DNA from: JBJKRF01 sp046704785
Lineage (GTDB): Bacteria > Chloroflexota > Anaerolineae > Anaerolineales > Villigracilaceae
Reading direction: 5' to 3'
DNA length: 53,286 nucleotides
NCBI GenBank assembly: GCA_046704785.1
Contig: JBJKRF010000166.1
Span: 1 to 53,286, forward strand
Positions 24,818-34,556 of this stretch are shown here, piece after piece (position 1 is the stretch's first letter; every line of letters starts with the position of its first letter). A program made the translations under genes and the position numbers. The notes under the pieces are model-generated. The model searched no databases and was not told the origin of the DNA. It saw nothing but the letters and a program-made list of their open reading frames with translations.

Positions 24818-27800
24818 TTACGGCACCGGTTTGATCTCGAACGACGCGCCAGCGCTTGTTCCTTGCACTTCGGGGAAGAAGGCCTGCCAGGCATGTGCTG
24901 GTAAGACACGATAATCGCCCGGCACGGAAGGGATCAGTGTATACGTCAACACGTACGTGCCGGCAGGGACGTAATCAGCGCTCCACAGAATGTGATCGCT
25001 GTACACGCTTGGCTGGTTAAAATACCACCAACCCCAACCCTGGCTAAACGGATTGGTGGGGTCGTACTGTGGCTGGACGGAGGTGCTTGCCTGCCCTTGC
25101 TGGCTGGTGTTGAGCGAGCTATCCAGGATGTCGGCGCCGGCAGGAATGTGATCCTGTACCATCAGGTAATAGGCATCGTGCGGTACGGTTACGGTCAACT
25201 GAACTTTGATACGCCCAGATTGATCCGGCTGCATCTGCCAGGATGTGACGGGTTTACAAGCCGTACCCTGGCAATCGAGGAATTCACGACTGACGGAAAG
25301 GCCCTGATCCAGGGCGGGGGCATCTTCCACCGGGCGATCGACGGTCAACGCAGCACGGTAATACAGTTTTCCAGGCCCATCCAGGCGCGTGATGATCAAC
25401 GCATTGGGGTCTCGCAAATTGATCTGTGTCAGCGGCACGTTGGCATTGACACTGGTCAGGTTTTGCGGGCCAGAAGCCTGTCCTTGCGCCAATGGTGCGC
25501 CGTTCAGCGCCGCGCCAAACTGGAAGTCGCCTTGCAACTCACCGCTGGCTTTCATATATTGATTCAAAGCGATCAACACCCAAGCTGTCTCGTAAGAGGA
25601 ACCCCATTCTCCGGATGCGCTGCGGTTGGCTGCCAGATAACGGACAGCGTCGACCAGCAACGGGTTGGCCGGGTCGCGTCCTGCCAGGGTATAAACAACC
25701 ACCGCTGTGGTAAAGAGCGGCGAGCCGGGAACACGCCAGCTATCCTGACTGCTTTCCCAATGCGCCCCCGTCGCCGAACGGATCGCATTCGTCTGCAAAG
25801 ACGATAGCAAGTCGTTGGCGCGCGTATCCGAGTGATCGTTTTGGGCAATCACATCGGCCAACAACGCTTTGGCCCAGGGTTCCAGGTCATTTTGCTGTTG
25901 ATAGACAAGATCGATGGTGTTCGGATCGATTCCACCCGCGTTTTGTGCCACAAACAGAATAAAGGTTTGCAGATTCGCGCGCCATTTGGGCATTGCAGCG
26001 CCGTTGGCGGTACTCTCTGACTGATCGTTAAGCGGGACGGCCAACAAGTAGTCGTGAGCCTTCTGGATAATATCGGAATCGGTGTCGAAACCGGCAGCCT
26101 GCGCCTGACTCAAGCCCCACAAAACATATGTGCTGACGTACGGATCGCTCTGCCCGCCCACCGTCCAGCCCCAGCCACCGTCCGCGTTCTGGTCGGATTC
26201 CAGGCGCAGGATGCCTTCGTTGACGTTTTGCGTCACGCGCCCGCTCAAGTCTTGATTCTGGGCTCCAACTTTTTGCAACGTCTGGTACGTAGCCAGGCTG
26301 GGCAGGAACGACGAAACGACTTGCTCATTGCTCCAAACCTGATCGGGAATATCGAGACTGTCAAGCGAATCCAGGATGGTGGAGGCCAGCGACGGGAAGA
26401 GTTGCACATCAAGTTGCCCGCCAAGCGGCACGAACGTGCGCGGCAAGCTGATAATCTCCTGGCGGGTGGCAGCACCCGTCAGAACGCCTGCGGTGCTGAA
26501 CGTCTGCGGAGCGCTGTAATGCAGCACCGGGATCGGCCCATCTTGCGGCTTGGACGCATCCTGCAAATTCCCGGCAGTCACCGAAAAAGTCGCATCGACG
26601 CTGACCGCGTCCTGCACGCTGCCCCACCAGTTCACGCGTGCGCGGTCGTGGGCAGGCACACTGACCGTCTGCTGGGCAGTTTTGGCATCGTCGAGGGTAA
26701 AACCGGTTGCCTGTAAATTAACCGTCGCCTGCACAGCCTGCGCCGTGTTGTTGTTGACCATCGCCGCCAGTTCGACGTGATCGCCAACCACCAGGAAAGC
26801 CGGCGTCTGTGGACGGATGAGCAGGTCTTTGCTGGTGACCACTTGCACGCGCGCCTGGCCGACGCGCGTATTCTGCGTCACGCCACGCGCATCCACCTGC
26901 CAGGTCGTCAGGTTATCGGGCAGTGTAAAGCTGACCTGCGCTTTGCCCTGCGCGTCGGTGACGATGTCGGCCCGCCAGTAAGCCGTATCAGGGAATTTAC
27001 TACGGACGGTCAACGCGCCGCCGCCTCCACCGCCGCCCAATCCGCCGGGGAGTTGCAGTAGGCGCTGTCCATAGACGGCTTCGCTGAGGCCGGTTTGCAC
27101 GCCCAACGGTTGCACGGCATAATACGCCGGGACGATGTCCGGCGCATTGGGATCGGCCAGCGCCAAGACTGCCAGGTCGACCACCGACATGGAAAACTCG
27201 GCCTGTACCGGCTGTCTCTTGGAATCGGTTACGGTGAGATCGAGACTCAACTTGTCGCCGGGCTTGGCATTTTGGGGCGTGGCCTTCAACGCCACGTTCA
27301 GCACGAACTTCGACGGGTCCACCGTCAGGTTCACATACCCCTGCCGGAAATCATTTTGCGGCCCAAGCAAAGTGACCGAAACATACGTATTTGGAGCGTT
27401 CTCATCGCTGAGCGAGAAGTTGACCTTGCTGCCGCCCGCAGGGATGCTGACCACCTGCGCGCTCAAGAATGTGCTGCGCTCGGTGGTGATCAAAGCCGGC
27501 ACATCGCTGCCAAAGGGGTTGGGAATAAAGACCTCGGCTGTGTCGCCCGGCTTGTAATCGTTCTTATCGGCAGTCAGTTTGATCTGCTGGTATGGCAAAT
27601 TGGGCCAGACTGCATTCTCGCTCCCGCCCACCCAGACCATAACCTGCGTGTGAGCGCCCTGCCCGCTGGCGTCGAAGACGAACGTACCCGCTTCGGAGGG
27701 CGTGAACGAGGCCGTCGCCTGGCCGTTGGCGTTCAGGGTCACGTCCTGGCTGTCGACCGGCGTAAAACTGGGCACGTAAACCGGGAAACCGTAGCGGCTG

Positions 27801-30676
27801 GCTTTGCGCTCCCAGGTGACTTTCTCAAAAGCCACCGTCAAAGGCAGATTACCCACCGGCTTGCCATCCCAGTCTACAGTTTGCAGGGTCACGCCCAGCG
27901 GCGTGCCGGCCTGCCCCACCCAGGCGTTCGGGCGCAAGCCGACGTAGAAGCGCGCCGGATGGACGGTGACACTGCTGCGCGCGCTGACCGGGAATCCGCT
28001 CGATTCGGTGGCGGTCACTTCCAGGGTCAGTTGCATGGTATCGTCCACTTTGACCCCCGTCAGCGGGATGGTCAGCGTCCCGCTGGAATCGGTCACGCCG
28101 CTGCCCGACGTGACAATCGACCCCAGGCCGCCAAACGAGGCAGGCGGCCCTACCAGCGCATCACTGCCGACCAACCCCGTGGTGAAATCGGGGATGGAAA
28201 ACGAAGAATTCTGCTGGTAGAGAGTCCATTGGACGGACAGGTTGTTGACCGGCGCCCCAAAGAAATAATCGGCGTGGACACTGCCGGTCAGCGACGTATC
28301 GCTCAAGGCGGGATTGGGCGACACGTCCACCGACAGGTTGATCTCCGGTTTCCGGTAGTCCGCTACCTGGAAGCTGAGATACTGATCGCTCAACCCGATG
28401 CTTTTATCCGGTAAAACGTGCAGGGTGTAAGCACCCGGTTTGGCAGCGTCTGGCAACTGGAACTGGCCGTGGAAGGTGCCATACGCCGAGATCAAATCGG
28501 TGAAATGCGTCACCTGATGGCCGTCCACATCGATAACTTCCAATTGGACATTCTGGAGCTTTAACGGTTGGTAACGTCCGTCATAGGCCTGGCGCACGAT
28601 CCCACGGAAATAGACCGTCTGCCCTGGCTGATAGACGGGGCGGTCGGAGTACAGGTAAACATTTGGGCCGGGACCGTTGTAGTCGTTCTGGATGTCGAAG
28701 TCGAAGGGTTGTACGCCCAGGTTCCAACTCGACATCGAAACGCCGAACAAATCATCACCGGGCTGGCCTAAGATGGCATAATACGCGCCGACGTAGTCCC
28801 CCTGATTGGGAATATTCCCCTGCCAGAGACCGTTCGCATCGGTCGTCCCGTTGCTCACGAATTGCCCGCTGGAATCATAGATGGTCACGGGCGCGTCTGC
28901 AGCCGGGCTCATGTCGCGCAAATCCATGGCCCAGACGAGCGCCTGGGTAGCGCTGAGCTTGAAGGTCACATTGATGTTGCTGACCACCACCGGGCGCGCC
29001 GTATACGGAACTTTCTGAACCTGGTCAGAAGACACGTCTGCATAGTAGAAGCCGGTCGGCAAGGATTGGGCCCCGTGGGACAGGTCCACACCATAGACCT
29101 GGCTTTGATTCTGATCGGCAGTGGGGTACTCCGTCCAGCTTTGCAGGTCGGCAGGCTGATAGGTTTGCGAAAACTTATAGTCCGTGCCAAAGCGGAAGAA
29201 GTCCGATTGAGACATGGTACCACGCACTACATTGAGGGAATTGAGATTCGTGTACTGCACGTCGATCAAGGGCGAATCGGGGCGCACGAACACGGTTTGA
29301 AAAACCGAGCTGAAATCGAGCGCCGGCTTGGCCGGGCCTTGCTGGAATGAAAAGCTGAAGTTCTGGCCGAGGGGTTCATCCCACTGATCGGCCAGTTTGC
29401 CCGAAAGCGTGACCGTGTACATTTGATTGGGATTGTACGAGCCGTAAATGTAGACCGCTTTCTGGTCGCTGGAGACGATCAAATTCGGCACATCCGGCGA
29501 GACCGTCACATACGAGTCGATCTGGTTGGCAGTCGCTTGCGAAAGCGGCGCAGTCAGGGTAATGGTGGGCGTGTCATTGTAGTTTTTCGTCTGGCCGTTC
29601 TGCGGAGCGGTGGAAGCCACGCCGAAATCGGCGAAGGTGGTGTAATCCGTCTGAGAATCGGCTGTCAACGAGGCCCCGTTCACAGACTGGGCCGCCTGTC
29701 CAATCGTCAGGTTGACCGATTGGTTACGGGGCAGCAACGCATCCGGCTGAAACGTAAGGACGGTGCCTTTCTCGTCCCAGGTGAATTTCCCACTGACAGG
29801 GCCATTTGGAATACTCAGACTGAAGTGAGACTGCACGCTGGCGCGGTCCATTGGCTGGTTGAACGTCACCTGGAAGGTTGCATCCGGGCCGATTTGACCT
29901 GCCTGCGGTTGGACGTCACTGACCTGCGGCAGCGCCGTGGAAAAGTGCCAGGTCAACCCCTGGCTGGTGGTATCCAACGCCGCACCGCTCGCGCCGACGA
30001 GTTGCGGGTTGACCTGGGCGGCGTAGTTGGCGCCGCCGTCCAGGGCCGGGCCCGGGTGGAAGACATACGTGCTGGTATTGATCCATTCGCCCTCGCCTTG
30101 CGCACTGGGTTGCAACGTCAGCCCGGCGGGCAGGCTGGCGGGGTCTGCACCCAAGGCCACCACCGGTTGGTTGAAAGCCACCACCACGGCGGTGTCCGGC
30201 GAGACTTGCTCCGCGCCGTCGTCCGGCAGCACCTGTGTAACTTGCAGGGGGCCCGTCGTTTGGAAATGGAACGAGGTCGCCTGCAAAAGAGCCAAGCCGT
30301 TGGCGGCCCTGGCATTTGTATCAAGCGTGAAAGTGACCGTCGCATTGGTCGGGAACGGCTGCGAGGGTGTAACCGTCAGGGTCGAGTCATCCACCCATTG
30401 GAAGTCAAGCTTCGTGGCCGGATCAGCGCTCAAGCCGGATTCGACCGAGCTACGCTGCATCGGTTCGCTAAAATAAATCGTCAATGGCGCCCGGAGCGGT
30501 AACTCGCTCCCCATCGACGGAACCGTTTCGGTGATGGCGGGCGGCAGAGGCTGGGGCGTAGCCGTCGGCGTGGAGAAGACCGAGGGGAGAGCCGGCGCAC
30601 TTAAATTGCAGGCTAAAGAAACGAAAATGAGAATGAACAGAAGAAGTTGTACACTGCGCGGAATCAGCCGCTTCAT
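24818..30676 (-). CDS. Alpha-2-macroglobulin family lipoprotein without thioester Cys
   Basis: A 1952-residue exported lipoprotein: signal peptide and lipobox VSLAC with Cys23 as lipidation site. Residues ~45-460 are several Big_5/Ig-like domains (ETVPSMGSELPLRAPLTIYFSEP and repeats of FNQPM). The macroglobulin part starts with VYLYSDRPVYQPGQTVYFRG and continues through MG domains, the junction SVVDLAVLALADP, a glycine run, and DIVTDAQGKAQVSFTLPDNLTTW. The complement-like helical domain follows (GGWGWTVGGQSDPYVSTYVLWGL). Where thioester members have C-x-E-Q, this one has Ser1449-Asn-Glu-Gln (codon AGC, one base from TGC), so covalent trapping of proteases is unlikely. It lies 98 bases behind the peptide permease genes on the same strand, possibly one transcript. 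Confidence 0.93.
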   Translation of the reverse strand: MKRLIPRSVQLLLFILIFVSLACNLSAPALPSVFSTPTATPQPLPPAITETVPSMGSELPLRAPLTIYFSEPMQRSSVESGLSADPATKLDFQWVDDSTLTVTPSQPFPTNATVTFTLDTNARAANGLALLQATSFHFQTTGPLQVTQVLPDDGAEQVSPDTAVVVAFNQPVVALGADPASLPAGLTLQPSAQGEGEWINTSTYVFHPGPALDGGANYAAQVNPQLVGASGAALDTTSQGLTWHFSTALPQVSDVQPQAGQIGPDATFQVTFNQPMDRASVQSHFSLSIPNGPVSGKFTWDEKGTVLTFQPDALLPRNQSVNLTIGQAAQSVNGASLTADSQTDYTTFADFGVASTAPQNGQTKNYNDTPTITLTAPLSQATANQIDSYVTVSPDVPNLIVSSDQKAVYIYGSYNPNQMYTVTLSGKLADQWDEPLGQNFSFSFQQGPAKPALDFSSVFQTVFVRPDSPLIDVQYTNLNSLNVVRGTMSQSDFFRFGTDYKFSQTYQPADLQSWTEYPTADQNQSQVYGVDLSHGAQSLPTGFYYADVSSDQVQKVPYTARPVVVSNINVTFKLSATQALVWAMDLRDMSPAADAPVTIYDSSGQFVSNGTTDANGLWQGNIPNQGDYVGAYYAILGQPGDDLFGVSMSSWNLGVQPFDFDIQNDYNGPGPNVYLYSDRPVYQPGQTVYFRGIVRQAYDGRYQPLKLQNVQLEVIDVDGHQVTHFTDLISAYGTFHGQFQLPDAAKPGAYTLHVLPDKSIGLSDQYLSFQVADYRKPEINLSVDVSPNPALSDTSLTGSVHADYFFGAPVNNLSVQWTLYQQNSSFSIPDFTTGLVGSDALVGPPASFGGLGSIVTSGSGVTDSSGTLTIPLTGVKVDDTMQLTLEVTATESSGFPVSARSSVTVHPARFYVGLRPNAWVGQAGTPLGVTLQTVDWDGKPVGNLPLTVAFEKVTWERKASRYGFPVYVPSFTPVDSQDVTLNANGQATASFTPSEAGTFVFDASGQGAHTQVMVWVGGSENAVWPNLPYQQIKLTADKNDYKPGDTAEVFIPNPFGSDVPALITTERSTFLSAQVVSIPAGGSKVNFSLSDENAPNTYVSVTLLGPQNDFRQGYVNLTVDPSKFVLNVALKATPQNAKPGDKLSLDLTVTDSKRQPVQAEFSMSVVDLAVLALADPNAPDIVPAYYAVQPLGVQTGLSEAVYGQRLLQLPGGLGGGGGGGALTVRSKFPDTAYWRADIVTDAQGKAQVSFTLPDNLTTWQVDARGVTQNTRVGQARVQVVTSKDLLIRPQTPAFLVVGDHVELAAMVNNNTAQAVQATVNLQATGFTLDDAKTAQQTVSVPAHDRARVNWWGSVQDAVSVDATFSVTAGNLQDASKPQDGPIPVLHYSAPQTFSTAGVLTGAATRQEIISLPRTFVPLGGQLDVQLFPSLASTILDSLDSLDIPDQVWSNEQVVSSFLPSLATYQTLQKVGAQNQDLSGRVTQNVNEGILRLESDQNADGGWGWTVGGQSDPYVSTYVLWGLSQAQAAGFDTDSDIIQKAHDYLLAVPLNDQSESTANGAAMPKWRANLQTFILFVAQNAGGIDPNTIDLVYQQQNDLEPWAKALLADVIAQNDHSDTRANDLLSSLQTNAIRSATGAHWESSQDSWRVPGSPLFTTAVVVYTLAGRDPANPLLVDAVRYLAANRSASGEWGSSYETAWVLIALNQYMKASGELQGDFQFGAALNGAPLAQGQASGPQNLTSVNANVPLTQINLRDPNALIITRLDGPGKLYYRAALTVDRPVEDAPALDQGLSVSREFLDCQGTACKPVTSWQMQPDQSGRIKVQLTVTVPHDAYYLMVQDHIPAGADILDSSLNTSQQGQASTSVQPQYDPTNPFSQGWGWWYFNQPSVYSDHILWSADYVPAGTYVLTYTLIPSVPGDYRVLPAHAWQAFFPEVQGTSAGASFEIKPVP

Positions 30677-30774
30677 TGGAAGCTCCTTGATCGATACGTT
30701 GATTATACCTACTTAAAAATTCAGCGAGAGCGACAGGTCGCCGCCCTCGCGCGAAGTTCCGGCGGAAACCCGCC

Positions 30775-31698
30775 TCAGTTGCGGGCATGCGCCAAACGCG
30801 GGTCGAGCGCGTCGCGCAGTCCATCACCGATCAAGTTGAAAGCCAACACCGTAAGCATGATCGCCACACCGGGGAAGAAAACCAGGTGCGGCGCGTTGAA
30901 AACACTGTTACGCTCTTCACCAAGCATCAGGCCCCATTCAGGAGTTGGCCGCAGCGCGCCCAGCCCCAAAAACGAGAGTGCCGCCGCATCGAGGATCGCG
31001 GTAGCGATGCCCAGCGTACCCTGCACAATCAGCGGCGTCAGGGCATTCGGTAAAATCCGCAAGAACAGGATGCGCAGGCTGGAAGCGCCCAACGCCCTGG
31101 AAGCCTGGATATATTCCAACTCCCGCACAGACAACACGCTGGCGCGCACCAGTCGCGCGTAGATGGGAATCGACACGATCCCGATCGCCAGCAGGGCATT
31201 GATCAACCCGGGGCCCAGCACGCTCACGATGGCGATCGCCAGCAACAGAGAGGGAAAGGCCAACAGCACGTCCATGGCGCGCATGATGAGGTTGTCGATG
31301 AAACCGCTGAAGAAGCCTGCGATCAGCCCCAAAAGCCCGCCGACAATGATGGCGAAGCTAATCGTGGCAAAACCAATCTGAAGTGAAATGCGCGAGCCAT
31401 ATAAGACGCGCGAATACAGGTCACGGTTATTGCTGTCGATACCCATAAAATGTTCGGGCTGGTCGGCAGGGCAGCCCAGCAAGTGAATACAGGGCCCGGC
31501 GCGCCGGGTAACGTTCTCCAAAGGCACAATCGGATCGTAAGGCGCGAGGACGCCCGCAAAAATGGCGATCAGCACCATAAAACCCAGCAGGAAGAGTCCC
31601 ACCTGCGCCGAACGATGATGCAGGAAACTACGCAACGCTTCGACCGCCGGCGGGCGACGTTCGTTGATCGACTCAAGGGTGGCAATCGTATCGGTCAT
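30775..31698 (-). CDS. Peptide-type ABC transporter permease (DppC-like)
   Basis: A 307-residue inner-membrane permease with an N-terminal cytoplasmic tail, a first helix (GLFLLGFMVLIAIFAGVLAP), a periplasmic segment with GIDSNNRDLYSRVLYGSRISL, and five more helices. The EAA loop that docks the ATPase is RALGASSLRILFLRILPNALTPLIV. The C-terminal LNLIGDGLRDALDPR motif is diagnostic of DppC/OppC. It starts 11 bases after the DppB-like gene. The DppD and DppF ATPases that normally follow are absent; the next gene is the macroglobulin lipoprotein, so this importer must use ATPases encoded elsewhere. Confidence 0.95.
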   Translation of the reverse strand: MTDTIATLESINERRPPAVEALRSFLHHRSAQVGLFLLGFMVLIAIFAGVLAPYDPIVPLENVTRRAGPCIHLLGCPADQPEHFMGIDSNNRDLYSRVLYGSRISLQIGFATISFAIIVGGLLGLIAGFFSGFIDNLIMRAMDVLLAFPSLLLAIAIVSVLGPGLINALLAIGIVSIPIYARLVRASVLSVRELEYIQASRALGASSLRILFLRILPNALTPLIVQGTLGIATAILDAAALSFLGLGALRPTPEWGLMLGEERNSVFNAPHLVFFPGVAIMLTVLAFNLIGDGLRDALDPRLAHARN

Positions 31699-31709
31699 GA
31701 AAAATCCCT

Positions 31710-32786
31710 TTATTGCAGGCGGATGCGTGGGTCGAGATAAGCGTAAGAGACATCGACGATCAGGTTGACCAGCACAAAGATGATGGCAATCACGATGGTA
31801 AATCCCTGTACAACGGGATAGTCGCGCCCGAGGATGGCGTCGACCAGTTGAGTCCCAACCCCCGGCAGCAGAAATACCGTTTCGGTGAGAATCGCCCCCG
31901 AGAGCAGGCTACCCGTTTCCAGTCCGACGATGGTCACGATCGGGATGAGCGCATTGCGTAAGGCGTGCTTGAGAATCACAACACGTTGGCGCAAGCCTTT
32001 GGCGCGCGCCGTGCGAATGTAATCCTGCCCAAGCACTTCCAGCAGGCTGGAACGGGTCATACATGCGATGATCGCCAGCGGGATGGTTCCTACCGCCACG
32101 GACGGCAGAATCAAATGCCAGAGCGCATCCTTTAACTTGGCCCAGTTGCCGGTCATCAAGCTGTTGAATAGCACCATGTTCGAAAGAAAATTTATGATGA
32201 ACCGCAGCAGGCCGCTTGTGTTTTGCAAGCCCCACAAGCGGGCCAAGGATTCAAGGCTGATGCCTGCGCTGAAACGGCCGGAGGGCGGGATGAAGAACGG
32301 CGTCCCCCTGAGGATCAAGGCGAATACGTAAGCCAACATCAGGCCCAGCCAAAAGACCGGCATGGAAACACCCATGTTGGCGCCGATCATGGTGACCGTA
32401 TCAATCCAATTCCCACGCTGGACGGCAGAGATGATGCCCAGGCTGATGCCGAGCACCGTGGAGAAGAGCATTGCGCAGATGGTCAGTTCGATGGTCATGG
32501 GCAAACGCTCGGCAATGATGTCGGTCACCGGGCGGCTAAAACGGATGGAATCGCCCAAATTGCCTTGTGCAACGTTGCCAATATAACGCACGAACTGGAC
32601 CGGCATCGAATCGTTCAGTCCGTAGCGCCGGCGAAAAGCTTTACAGGCCGCCGGCGTTGCACGCTCGCCCAACATGGCAACACAAGGATCACCGGGAATC
32701 AGGCGCACGATAATAAACGTGACCAGGAGAATGCCAAGCATCACAGGGAAAAGTAACAGTAAACGCCGAATAATAAATTGGGTCAT
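31710..32786 (-). CDS. Peptide-type ABC transporter permease (DppB-like)
   Basis: A 358-residue permease. The N-terminus FIIRRLLLLFPVMLGILLVTFIIVRLIPGDP is the standard DppB/OppB first helix with the PGDP motif. The EAA loop is seen as YIRTARAKGLRQRVVILKHALRNALIPIV. Between helices there is a longer periplasmic loop (about residues 170-220). The tail YPVVQGFTIVIAIIFVLVNLIVDVSYAYLDPR is typical. It lies 72 bases behind the binding-protein gene, with a stable hairpin in the gap, and 11 bases ahead of the DppC-like gene. Confidence 0.95.
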   Translation of the reverse strand: MTQFIIRRLLLLFPVMLGILLVTFIIVRLIPGDPCVAMLGERATPAACKAFRRRYGLNDSMPVQFVRYIGNVAQGNLGDSIRFSRPVTDIIAERLPMTIELTICAMLFSTVLGISLGIISAVQRGNWIDTVTMIGANMGVSMPVFWLGLMLAYVFALILRGTPFFIPPSGRFSAGISLESLARLWGLQNTSGLLRFIINFLSNMVLFNSLMTGNWAKLKDALWHLILPSVAVGTIPLAIIACMTRSSLLEVLGQDYIRTARAKGLRQRVVILKHALRNALIPIVTIVGLETGSLLSGAILTETVFLLPGVGTQLVDAILGRDYPVVQGFTIVIAIIFVLVNLIVDVSYAYLDPRIRLQ

Positions 32787-32804
32787 AAGCCGCTCATTTC
32801 AAGA

Positions 32805-32836
32805 GAGGGGCCAGACTGAAGATAGCCTGGCCCCTC
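32805..32836 (-). promoter_or_regulatory. Intercistronic hairpin between binding protein and permease genes
   Basis: Perfect ten-base arms GAGGGGCCAG (32805-32814) and CTGGCCCCTC (32827-32836) with a 12-base loop. No U-run follows on the minus strand. Such hairpins after binding-protein genes protect their mRNA and give more binding protein than permease; that role is inferred here. Confidence 0.6.
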
Positions 32837-32858
32837 CAGACGAACAAATACGTGGAGA

Positions 32859-34556
32859 TTACTGTTTGGGCGCGTTCAGCATTGCGCCGAAGAAGGCGCC
32901 GAAGTAATCGAAGGTGCCCGTGCGGCCCTTGTGATTCGGGCTGGAAGCGTCCCACTGCGCAGCGTACGTGGCAACCACGTCGGAGGCATCGAGTCCGTAG
33001 CCGTTCGAAAACTTGATGCCCTGGCGCAGGTGGAAGGTCCACTCGGTCGCGTCGGAATTCACGTCGTAGGACTCGGCCAGTCCGGGCTCGACGGCCACGC
33101 CCCCCACCTTGTACGACATCAGGCTGTTATACAACTGCCCGCAGACGCGCAAGCTTTCGCCGTCCGTCTCGTCGCCACACCACAAGGCACCCGGCTCACC
33201 GTTTTGCATAAAGACCAGTGTATCGCTGTTGTTGTTCATCACAGCAAATTTCTCATCACCCAGCGGACTGGCGTGAGCGCCCTGAACACTGGTCTTGAAA
33301 GCCGTGGCCGAAGCGCCGTGCGCCACCGGTACCATGGGAACCAGGTCTTTAACCAATTGATTGACCTTGTCGTAGTGCTGTTGGCGGGCAGCCGGATCGG
33401 CGACCTGGGCGGCAGCGCGGATTTCCGATGCCAGGTCAGGATACAGGTCTCCGAACTGCGCGTTGTTGGCATTGGCGAAGTGATAGTCGAAGAAGTCGGT
33501 CGAATCGGGATAGTCCACACCCCAACCAAGCAGGTACAACGGTTCTTTGCCTGCGCTGGTATTGTCGATGAAGGTGGTCGACTCTTCTTCCGTCACCTTG
33601 ACTTTGACTCCGATTTTCGCCAGTTCGGCGGCGATTTCCTGCGCCACCTTGTCCGGCGAGGGCAGATAGCTGCGGGTAACGTTGCGGTAGGTCAACGGAA
33701 TCTCTTGGGAGAAGTTGAAACCGGCGTCAGTCAACATCTGCTTGGCCTGATCGGGGTTATAGTCGTACCATTTGAAGCCAGCCGTATAACCAGGGTTGAA
33801 CGCCTGGGGCACGAAGGTATCTGCCACGGTGGAACCAGCCGGGTAGAATTGTTTGACGATGTTGGCGCGGTCGATCGCCATGGCAAATGCCTGGCGCACC
33901 TTGACATCGTCAAAGGGTTTGATGTTGTGGTTGAAACCAACGTAGAAGATATTCAGCGCATCACGCGGATACAGCTTCAAGTTGGAGTCGCCCTGGATTG
34001 TAGCGTAGTCTTCGGGAGCCGGATTGTCGATGCCATCGACCGTTCCAGACTGGAGTTCCAGCAGGCGCTGCGCCGACTGGTCAGACCAGCGCACGATAAC
34101 GGTCGAGACAAAGGGTTTGTCGCCCCAATAGTTCGGATTCGCGACCAGGGTGATGTGATCGCCGCGTACCCATTCCTTCAACATGTAGGGCCCGGTACCA
34201 ACCGTCATGTCACTCATCTTAACCGAGTCGCCGTTGGTATAGTCCAGGAATCCTTTGTCCTGGATGGCAAAGACGTCGAAAGCGACTTTGGACAGGAATG
34301 CCGGGTCTGGGTGGCACAGGGTGAATTTGACGGTATATTGATCGACAGCCTCAATGGACTTGAACTCAGCCGGGTTGTCGCTGGTGCCATAATTACAGTC
34401 CGGGGCTGAAACCGTCATCGGGGAGAATGCCTCTTCTTTGTAGGGCGGTGCGCTGACAGCAGCTTGTGAGCCGCAAGCGGAGAGCACCATCGAGGCCAGC
34501 ACGAGTACAGAAAGCACAACGTACAGTGAACGTTTCTCTTTCTCTCCTCCTAACAA
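32859..34556 (-). CDS. ABC transporter solute-binding protein (family 5), domain order permuted
   Basis: A ~565-residue lipoprotein (signal VLVLASMVLSAC) of the DppA/OppA family. The order of its parts is abnormal. After the lipobox the mature protein soon enters SIEAVDQYTVKFTLCHPDP and TVGTGPYMLKEW, which belong after the first ~150 residues of a normal member. The segment that should come first (NSDTLVFMQNGEPG, TDGESLRVCGQLYNSL, PGLAESYDVNSD, WTFHLRQGIKFSNG, ending FDYFGAFFGAMLN) is instead the C-terminal ~120 residues. This is a circular permutation by inspection. The start is unclear: a strong AGGAGG (34551-34546) lies inside the frame with no well-spaced ATG, and the only upstream start is TTG at 34556. 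Confidence 0.85.
   Translation of the reverse strand: MLGGEKEKRSLYVVLSVLVLASMVLSACGSQAAVSAPPYKEEAFSPMTVSAPDCNYGTSDNPAEFKSIEAVDQYTVKFTLCHPDPAFLSKVAFDVFAIQDKGFLDYTNGDSVKMSDMTVGTGPYMLKEWVRGDHITLVANPNYWGDKPFVSTVIVRWSDQSAQRLLELQSGTVDGIDNPAPEDYATIQGDSNLKLYPRDALNIFYVGFNHNIKPFDDVKVRQAFAMAIDRANIVKQFYPAGSTVADTFVPQAFNPGYTAGFKWYDYNPDQAKQMLTDAGFNFSQEIPLTYRNVTRSYLPSPDKVAQEIAAELAKIGVKVKVTEEESTTFIDNTSAGKEPLYLLGWGVDYPDSTDFFDYHFANANNAQFGDLYPDLASEIRAAAQVADPAARQQHYDKVNQLVKDLVPMVPVAHGASATAFKTSVQGAHASPLGDEKFAVMNNNSDTLVFMQNGEPGALWCGDETDGESLRVCGQLYNSLMSYKVGGVAVEPGLAESYDVNSDATEWTFHLRQGIKFSNGYGLDASDVVATYAAQWDASSPNHKGRTGTFDYFGAFFGAMLNAPKQ

Noticed and set aside
27095..28414. 439-residue open frame on the plus strand inside the macroglobulin gene
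   Set aside because: Exact antisense shadow of a confidently assigned gene; product rich in Arg/His/Gln, no ribosome site, no recognisable domain.
32931..34409. 492-residue open frame antisense to the binding protein
   Set aside because: Shadow of the binding-protein gene; composition typical of antisense translation in GC-rich DNA.
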